Below, piece after piece: positions 1 through 4,793 of a DNA stretch of 8,024 nt. The translations under genes were made by a program, and so were the position numbers. Source of the stretch: an uncultured Methylocystaceae bacterium (GTDB lineage Bacteria; Pseudomonadota; Alphaproteobacteria; Rhizobiales; Beijerinckiaceae); NCBI GenBank assembly GCA_945956975.1, contig CAMFKC010000083.1:1-8024 (forward strand), in the 5' to 3' direction. Each line of letters opens with the position of its first letter. Position 1 is the first letter of the stretch. The notes below the pieces were generated by a model that was not told where the DNA came from, did no database searches, and worked only from the letters and a program-made list of their open reading frames with translations.

Positions 1-510
1 AGGTTGCGGTACGCGGAGACGTTCTTCTGCGCGCGCGTGCTGAGCGTGCGCGCGCGTTTTCCCGGCCTGCCTGTCGTCGTGGTGTCGGGCCTCGAGGATC
101 CCCGCATCGTTGCGGAAGCCATGAACTGCGGCGTCAGCGGCTTCATCCCGAAATCCGCCAAGAAGGCCGAACTGACCGATGCCATCCGCCGCGTGATGAA
201 CGGCGAGGTTTTCGTGCCCGCCTCGCTGGCGCAGGCGGGGTCCGACAAGTCAGGGCGGGCCAGGAGTCGCGATTTTGCCGAGCGCCTGTCGACGCTGACG
301 CCGCAGCAGTTGCGTGTGCTCGGCATGATCCGGCAGGGGCTTCTCAACAAGCAGATCGCTTACGAGCTGGATGTCGGCGAAACGACGGTGAAGGCTCACG
401 TGTCCGAAATCCTGCGCAAGCTCAACGTCGCCTCGCGCACGCAGGCCGTCATCGAGACGACCGGTCTCGATTTTGAATCCATTCTCGGCCAGAAGCGAGC
501 CGGCGCATGA
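1..510 (+). CDS. LuxR/NarL-type response regulator, 5' end outside the window
   Basis: This is a DNA-binding response regulator that would act in the cytoplasm downstream of a histidine kinase. The frame is open from base 1, so the gene probably begins upstream; the TTG at position 4 is not a convincing start. Numbering from that TTG, residues 18-75 are the last part of a receiver domain: PVVVVSG with the Ser29 switch position, then GFIPKS with the conserved Lys50. The phosphoacceptor Asp would lie at or just beyond the window edge. Residues about 97-155 form a LuxR-type helix-turn-helix (LTPQQLRVL, then LNKQIAYEL and ETTVKAHVSEILRKL). Its stop shares an ATGA with the next gene, so the two are probably cotranscribed and translationally coupled. 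The opposing operon encodes a hybrid kinase that is a plausible partner, by analogy with the Pseudomonas nahK/erbR neighbourhood. The first 14 or so residues do not look like receiver sequence (see findings). The family call is secure; the target genes are unknown. Confidence 0.9.
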   Translation, partial: RLRYAETFFCARVLSVRARFPGLPVVVVSGLEDPRIVAEAMNCGVSGFIPKSAKKAELTDAIRRVMNGEVFVPASLAQAGSDKSGRARSRDFAERLSTLTPQQLRVLGMIRQGLLNKQIAYELDVGETTVKAHVSEILRKLNVASRTQAVIETTGLDFESILGQKRAGA

Positions 511-1643
511 GCACGGCCGAGCCGCGCGATCATCTTCCGCGCGCCGAAGACTTTCTGCTTTGGCCGCCGACGATCCAGCCCTGGGGCTATCGCATCGTGG
601 ACCGGCTGTTCGCGCACCGCGTCATCCCGCGCGGACAGCCCAAGCCCTTCGCGCGGCATGCGGAAATAGCGCCTCGCTACGCAGTCGACGGCGTGACGCA
701 TGACGTCGCCGCCTTCATGGACCGAAATTTCATCAGCGGCCTTCTCGTCTTGCAGGACGGGGCGATCGTCTTGGAGCGCTACGGCCTCGGCCTCGAAGAA
801 ACCGACCGCTGGTCTACCATGTCGACCATCAAGTCGATGACGGCCATGCTTGTCGGCGCCGCCGTCCACGACGGCGCGATCGGATCGATCGACGACGAGG
901 TGACGCGCTACCTGCCTGAAATGCGCAGCTCGGCCTACGACGGCGTCACGCTGCACCATGTGCTGACCATGTCGTCGGGCGTGCGCTGGAACGAGGATTA
1001 CGCGGATCGCCAGTCCGACGTGAACCGCTATTCGAAGTCGATGGCCGACCGCGTTCCCGGCGGCGTGCTGAAACTGATGGCGAGCCTGCCGCGCGCGCAC
1101 GCGCCGGGCTCGACCTTCCTCTACAATTCCGGCGACACTTTCCTGCTTGGCGCCGCGCTGACGCGCGCCGTCGGCATGCCGCTCGCCGATTACATGAGCG
1201 CGAAGGTCTGGCGTCCCGCCGGCATGGAATACGAGGGCTTCTACACGCTGGAATCGGAAGGCGGCCAGGAGATCGGCGGCTCGCGCGCCGGCATGGTCCT
1301 GCGCGACTTCGGCCGCTTCGCGCAATTCGTGCTCGACGATGGCGTGATCGACGGAGAACGCGTCCTGCCGGAAGGCTGGGTCGCTGCAGCGTCCACGCCC
1401 GCCTTCCGCGTGCCCGAGCCGCAGGCTGGCGTCACGCACTATGGCTATTCGTGGTGGCTGCGGGACGGCTGCATGTCTGCGCTCGGCTTTGCCGGCCAGC
1501 GCATCGACATCTTCCGCGAAGAGAAGCTGGTCGTCGTTACGCTCGGCGCCTTCCCGCAGGCGCCTTTCGTCGCCACGGGAGACAAGCCGCATCGCGCCGA
1601 GGTCGTCGCCTTCGTGGAAAGCGTGCGCGCACTCTACGCCTGA
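507..1643 (+). CDS. Serine hydrolase, class C beta-lactamase / 6-aminohexanoate-dimer hydrolase-like fold
   Basis: A 378-residue hydrolase of the serine beta-lactamase-like superfamily. The catalytic set is visible: STIK gives nucleophile Ser106 and general base Lys109, and LYNSGDT gives Tyr206 in the place of the YxN motif. HYGYSWWL (311-318) and the later GFAGQ (327-331) resemble the C-terminal part of NylB/EstB-type amide and ester hydrolases rather than true beta-lactamases. No signal peptide or membrane segment is seen, so it should be cytoplasmic, which also argues against a resistance enzyme. The ATG at 507 overlaps the regulator's stop (ATGA) and has only a weak ribosome site, which fits translational coupling. 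Its 3' end overlaps the convergent kinase gene by 10 bp. The substrate cannot be read from sequence; amide, ester or lactone bonds are all possible. The fold assignment is strong. Any link to the signalling genes rests only on gene order. Confidence 0.9.
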   Translation: MSTAEPRDHLPRAEDFLLWPPTIQPWGYRIVDRLFAHRVIPRGQPKPFARHAEIAPRYAVDGVTHDVAAFMDRNFISGLLVLQDGAIVLERYGLGLEETDRWSTMSTIKSMTAMLVGAAVHDGAIGSIDDEVTRYLPEMRSSAYDGVTLHHVLTMSSGVRWNEDYADRQSDVNRYSKSMADRVPGGVLKLMASLPRAHAPGSTFLYNSGDTFLLGAALTRAVGMPLADYMSAKVWRPAGMEYEGFYTLESEGGQEIGGSRAGMVLRDFGRFAQFVLDDGVIDGERVLPEGWVAAASTPAFRVPEPQAGVTHYGYSWWLRDGCMSALGFAGQRIDIFREEKLVVVTLGAFPQAPFVATGDKPHRAEVVAFVESVRALYA

Positions 1644-3028
1644 AGCAGATGCGTCAGCACCGCGCGCAATTGCGCGGGCTTCACGGGCTTGCGCATGAAT
1701 TCGCATCCCGCGGCGCGCGACAGGTCGATCGCTTCCGACCCTTGATCGGCTGTCACGACCACGGCCGGAACATCGCGTTGCGCGATGCTGCGCGCCAGGA
1801 TGATCGCCTGCAGTCCGCTCTCGTCGCGGTCCAAATGATAATCCGCGACGATGACGTCCGGCGACGCGCCCTCGCCGAGGCGCGCGCGGACGGTGTCCAG
1901 GTCGGGCGCCGTGATCACATGCGCGCCCCATTGCGCCAGCAGCCAGCGTGTCGCCTCCATCACGTCGGGATCGTTTTCGACCAGCAGGATGCGACGCCCG
2001 CTGAGATCGTTGGCGCGCGCCCAGTTCTCGACGAACACGAAATCGGCCGAGCGCGGAATGTCCGGCTCGGCGAGCTGCGCGACGACCGTGAAGCGCGAGC
2101 CGCGGCCCGGATTCGAGCGCACTTCCACGCGATGATCGAGCGCCTGCGACATGCGCCTGACGATGGACAGGCCAAGGCCGAGCCCCTCGCCGCCCTGGGC
2201 GCCCGCGCCGTGGTGCGCGCGGTGGAATTCCTCGAAAATGCGTTCGATATCTTGCGGCGCGACGCCGACGCCCGTGTCCGTCACTTCGATGCGCGCCTGC
2301 GCGCCGCGCCGTCGCGCGCCGACGAAGACGCCGCCTTCGCCCGTGTAGCGTGTTGCATTGGAGACGAGGTTTTGCAGCACGCGGCGCAGCAGGATCGGGT
2401 CGCTGACCACGGCCATGTCGGTCGGACGAAAGCGCAGCTTGATCTTCTTGCGCTCCACCATCGGCCGGAAATCGCTGTCGAGCGACTGGAACATGTCGGA
2501 TAGCGCAACCGACTGGAATTCGGGCGTCACGACGCCGGCGTCAAGCTTCGATATGTCGAGGATCGACCGCAGATAGGCCTCGATGGTGACGAGCGCGCGA
2601 TCGACTTGCCGGCAGAGTTTCGCGGCGCCGGGGTCGGCCTGCATGTCCAGAAGCGTCGACATGGAGAGCTGCGCGGCATAAAGCGGCTGCAGCAGGTCAT
2701 GGCCGGCGGCTGCGAGAAAGCGCGTCTTCGACGAATTGGCCTTTTCGGCTGCTTCTTTCGCGGAGGACAGCGCGACATTGGAGCGCTCGAGCTCGAGCAG
2801 CGCGCGCTTCAGTTCGGCGGTCCGCTCGCGCACCTGCGCTTCCAGACCGATCGCCGTCTGGAACAGGGAATAGGCGCTCGCCTGCTGATCGATACGATTT
2901 TCCAGCCGCTCGACCAGCGCCGCGTTGATCCGCGTCAGGCGCTGCACGATCTCCTGCGGCGGCGCGCGCACGGTGCGGCCCATGATGTCGGCGGCGATCA
3001 GTCGGTCGTCCTCGGCGTCGTTCAGCAT
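1634..3028 (-). CDS. Soluble hybrid histidine kinase with C-terminal receiver, NahK/ErcS'-like
   Basis: A 464-residue hybrid kinase without transmembrane segments or a recognisable PAS or GAF sensor. Residues about 23-105 are mostly helical and likely coiled coil. The H-box GHDLLQP holds His110; this variant is typical of the NahK/ErcS' family. The catalytic domain shows the N-box (Asn220, Asn224), the G1 box DTGVG (251-255), FEEF (265-268) and the glycine-rich G2 box around 280-287. The receiver (about 346-464) has E351-N352, phosphoacceptor Asp396 in VADYHLD, Thr426 and Lys447. The ATG at 3028 was chosen because it overlaps the stop of the upstream FIST gene in ATGCTGA; the frame stays open to 3190 only inside that gene. 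The lack of an own sensor fits control in trans by the FIST protein, as NosP is reported to inhibit NahK in Pseudomonas aeruginosa. Likely phosphotransfer targets are its own receiver, an HPt protein, or the LuxR regulator encoded opposite. The symbol nahK is left off because the protein is much shorter than the Pseudomonas enzyme. Confidence 0.9.
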   Translation of the reverse strand: MLNDAEDDRLIAADIMGRTVRAPPQEIVQRLTRINAALVERLENRIDQQASAYSLFQTAIGLEAQVRERTAELKRALLELERSNVALSSAKEAAEKANSSKTRFLAAAGHDLLQPLYAAQLSMSTLLDMQADPGAAKLCRQVDRALVTIEAYLRSILDISKLDAGVVTPEFQSVALSDMFQSLDSDFRPMVERKKIKLRFRPTDMAVVSDPILLRRVLQNLVSNATRYTGEGGVFVGARRRGAQARIEVTDTGVGVAPQDIERIFEEFHRAHHGAGAQGGEGLGLGLSIVRRMSQALDHRVEVRSNPGRGSRFTVVAQLAEPDIPRSADFVFVENWARANDLSGRRILLVENDPDVMEATRWLLAQWGAHVITAPDLDTVRARLGEGASPDVIVADYHLDRDESGLQAIILARSIAQRDVPAVVVTADQGSEAIDLSRAAGCEFMRKPVKPAQLRAVLTHLLQA

Positions 3029-4188
3029 GTGCGCGCGCCGATGGCGAGGCCGGTGAAGGTCTGGTTGAGGTGCATCGCGCCGTATTGTTCGCCGAACGTA
3101 TTGAATCCGACGACCCCGAAATCGCGGTAGACGTCCGAAAGTTCGCGCTTCATCTGGCGGTTCTCGGCGTCGAGCCTGCGCAGCGCGCAATCGAAGCCCA
3201 GAACGAAGTCCGCGCCGCCCAGGCCGCCCGCCGCGCTGCGGAAGGCGTCGCGCGCGCTGTCAACGAGATGCAACGAGCGCGACATTGTCAGCACCACGCC
3301 CGTCTCCACCGCGCAGAAAAAGGTGAGCGAGCCATCGGGATTCGCATGGCCGATCGAGCGGCAATAATATTCGCCGCCGACCTTCACCACCACGGGATGT
3401 GAGGCAAAGCTCATCGTGTCCAGTTCGGTGGCGTCGACGCCGATGCAATCGGCATATTCGTGCGCGGCTGGCGCTGCGTTCAATTCGATCACGCGCCGCT
3501 GCTCTTGGTCGCACGCAGTCACGACGAGACGCACGTCGGTCGGCTCGAAATTGTCGTGCCGAAAAGCGCTGAACTGGTGCTTGGTGCGCACCAGCGCGAG
3601 CACGCCGGCGTCCGTCAGCACGCGTCCGTCGGACACGCACCAGGTGCGTTCGAAATTCAGGTCGTCGCCGGTCGAGCCGCCGAGCACAGGCAGCCCGTCC
3701 AGCGCGCGATGGATGGCGGAAATGAACACCTCTTCGCGGCGTGACAGGCCGTCGATGAAGGTGAGCGCGAAGGCGTCGCTCGCCTCGAACCCCGGCGACG
3801 GGTTGGCCGCCTCGTCGCGCCGGAAGCGTTCGACGCGATGCACGATGTCGGCGAACTCGACGCTGGACAGGTCTTCGATGGCGAGCGTCGCCGCGTTAAA
3901 TCCGTCTGCGGGCAGGGCGATCGAAACGATCGATCCCTCGGCGTAGCCGTCCGGTCCGATTTCGCCCGCTGTCGAGCAGGCGATGTGTGGCGTGCCGGGA
4001 AATTGCGCCGCCAGGGCGGCGGCGAGGGCATGGGGATCCGTGGTCGCGGCGGCGAAGACGAGCAGCAGGCCGGGCGTCATGTCGCTGCAATGCTGCGCAT
4101 GGAAGGCGACCGCCGCGGCGGCGTCCACGTCCGGCCAGACGCTGCAGCGCGCCCCGCAGGAATATGTCTGCGCCACCGCTCGCGCCAA
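3022..4188 (-). CDS. FIST-domain sensor protein, NosP-like (putative heme/nitric oxide sensor)
   Basis: A cytoplasmic FIST_N/FIST_C protein, 388 residues from the TTG at 4188. FIST_N features are LLLVFAAA (41-48), CSTAGEIG (71-78) and GGSTGDDLNFERTW (170-183). The FIST_C end carries GFNTFGEQYGAMHLNQTFTG (361-380), a characteristic block. A short helical stretch (about 336-352, rich in charged residues) precedes it. The frame stays open to an ATG at 4314, but that would run through the divergent cueR start and a likely promoter. The TTG at 4188 has GAGGG seven bases upstream; a GTG at 4176 is an alternative. The gene overlaps the histidine kinase by 7 bp. FIST proteins next to NahK-type kinases are known as NosP, which bind heme and NO and control the kinase. 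That function is inferred from family and gene order; heme-ligand residues were not identified here. The domain call is strong, the NO-sensing role moderate. Confidence 0.85.
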   Translation of the reverse strand: MARAVAQTYSCGARCSVWPDVDAAAAVAFHAQHCSDMTPGLLLVFAAATTDPHALAAALAAQFPGTPHIACSTAGEIGPDGYAEGSIVSIALPADGFNAATLAIEDLSSVEFADIVHRVERFRRDEAANPSPGFEASDAFALTFIDGLSRREEVFISAIHRALDGLPVLGGSTGDDLNFERTWCVSDGRVLTDAGVLALVRTKHQFSAFRHDNFEPTDVRLVVTACDQEQRRVIELNAAPAAHEYADCIGVDATELDTMSFASHPVVVKVGGEYYCRSIGHANPDGSLTFFCAVETGVVLTMSRSLHLVDSARDAFRSAAGGLGGADFVLGFDCALRRLDAENRQMKRELSDVYRDFGVVGFNTFGEQYGAMHLNQTFTGLAIGARTC

Positions 4189-4195
4189 TCGCCGG

Positions 4196-4200
4196 CCCTC
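4196..4200 (-). promoter_or_regulatory. Ribosome binding site of the FIST gene, supports TTG start
   Basis: GAGGG on the - strand lies seven bases before the TTG at 4188. No comparable site precedes the GTG at 4176, so this is the main reason for preferring the TTG start. Confidence 0.5.
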
Positions 4201-4226
4201 GTTGTATCCGCGCTTCTTTTGCCTAG

Positions 4227-4256
4227 ATACTAGCCCGCACCGCGCGCCCCCCTCAA
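4227..4256 (-). promoter_or_regulatory. Candidate sigma70-type promoter for the FIST-kinase operon
   Basis: On the - strand TTGAGG (4256-4251) and TAGTAT (4232-4227) are separated by 18 bp; each matches the consensus at four of six bases. Transcription would start near 4220 and give a leader of about 30 bases to the TTG at 4188. The -10 lies within CTAG-ATA-CTAG (4223-4233). CTAG is rare in many proteobacterial genomes and is repeated here, so a regulator might bind, but this is only a possibility. Confidence 0.4.
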
Positions 4257-4276
4257 CCTGCGGATGCCGCGCGCCC

Positions 4277-4284
4277 GGAGAAGG
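4277..4284 (+). promoter_or_regulatory. Ribosome binding site of cueR
   Basis: GGAGAAGG two bases before the ATG at 4287, with the GGAG core six bases upstream. It fixes the start of the MerR-family gene. Confidence 0.6.
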
Positions 4285-4286
4285 GC

Positions 4287-4721
4287 ATGAACGTTTCCAT
4301 CGGCGAAGCCGCACAAGCCTCGGGCGTATCGGCCAAGATGATACGCTACTATGAAAGCATCGGATTGATCGCCGCGCCCGCCCGAAGCGCCGCCGGTTAT
4401 CGTTTTTATGACGAACGGGCCGTCCAGACGCTGCGCTTCGTGCGCCGCGCCCGCGACCTCGGCTTTCCCGTCGAGGACATCGGCAAGCTGCTCGGGCTCT
4501 GGCGCGATGGCGCGCGGTCGAGCGCGGACGTCAAGCATCTGGCCGAGCACCACATTTCCGCGCTGGAAGAAAAGATCGCGGCGCTCCAGTCCATGCAGCG
4601 GACGCTGCAGCGGCTGGCCCGGACCTGCCATGGCGACGAGCGGCCGGATTGCCCGATCCTGGACGATCTCTCTGCGGGCCCGCCCGCGCCTGCTGCATCG
4701 CGTCGCAGCCGCGTCTCTTGA
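4287..4721 (+). CDS. cueR: CueR/HmrR-type copper-responsive MerR-family regulator
   Basis: A 144-residue Cu(I)-sensing transcription activator. Residues 1-70 form the MerR winged helix-turn-helix (MNVSIGEAAQASGVS, then MIRYYESIGLI and GYRFYDE). A long dimerisation helix follows (about 80-112). The metal loop has Cys114 and Cys122 in TCHGDERPDCPI, matching the two Cu(I)-binding cysteines of CueR. Ser79 in SADVK aligns with the serine that marks regulators of monovalent Cu/Ag/Au rather than divalent metals. The C-terminal tail, rich in Ala, Pro, Ser and Arg, is a little longer than in Escherichia coli CueR (135 residues). The gene lies directly upstream of copA in the same direction, and its stop codon falls inside the copA promoter. 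It should bind the palindrome there and activate copA when cytosolic Cu(I) rises. The name hmrR is used for the same family in rhizobia. Confidence 0.93.
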   Translation: MNVSIGEAAQASGVSAKMIRYYESIGLIAAPARSAAGYRFYDERAVQTLRFVRRARDLGFPVEDIGKLLGLWRDGARSSADVKHLAEHHISALEEKIAALQSMQRTLQRLARTCHGDERPDCPILDDLSAGPPAPAASRRSRVS

Positions 4722-4748
4722 CCTTCCCATCGTGGGAAGGTTCAGACA
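4718..4748 (+). promoter_or_regulatory. MerR-type promoter of copA
   Basis: TTGACC (4718-4723) is the -35 element. A 19-bp spacer, typical of MerR-activated promoters, leads to a weak -10, CAGACA (4743-4748). The long spacer and poor -10 fit a promoter that is silent until CueR untwists the DNA. The expected transcript start is near 4755, about 40 bases before the copA ATG. The cueR stop (4719-4721) lies within the -35. Confidence 0.85.
4721..4741 (+). promoter_or_regulatory. CueR/HmrR operator palindrome
   Basis: A perfect inverted repeat: ACCTTCCCA (4721-4729), TCG (4730-4732), TGGGAAGGT (4733-4741). It fills the spacer of the copA promoter and closely matches known CueR sites, which have ACCTTCC / GGAAGGT arms. 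It is the strongest regulatory site in the window. Confidence 0.92.
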
Positions 4749-4781
4749 AGGGCAGATGACGCTGGCGGCAGCGCTGGCGTC

Positions 4782-4787
4782 GGGAGG
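4782..4787 (+). promoter_or_regulatory. Ribosome binding site of copA
   Basis: GGGAGG six bases before the ATG at 4794 fixes the copA start. Confidence 0.65.
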
Positions 4788-4793
4788 CTTCCA

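Noticed and set aside
507..1643. Reading the hydrolase as a beta-lactamase resistance gene
   Set aside because: There is no signal peptide, and the YGYSWWL and GFAGQ regions point to the NylB/EstB-like branch. Nothing supports activity on antibiotics.
1663..1676. A 14-bp perfect palindrome (CGCGCAA/TTGCGCG) near the convergent gene ends, considered as a bidirectional terminator
   Set aside because: It has no loop and no T-run on either side, and lies inside the receiver coding sequence. A GC-rich chance palindrome is more likely.
396..1931. A 511-codon open frame on the - strand opposite the regulator and hydrolase genes
   Set aside because: It is antisense to two clear genes, has Arg/Ala/His-rich sequence with no domain, and is the usual shadow frame of GC-rich DNA.
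1451..2503. A 350-codon + strand frame opposite the histidine kinase
   Set aside because: The kinase motifs on the - strand are complete; this frame is Arg/Ala/His-rich with no family resemblance.
4202..4229. Possible cueR promoter, TTGTAT and TAGATA with a 16-bp spacer
   Set aside because: Each box matches the consensus at only three of six positions, which is not enough to call. No second CueR palindrome is seen upstream of cueR either.
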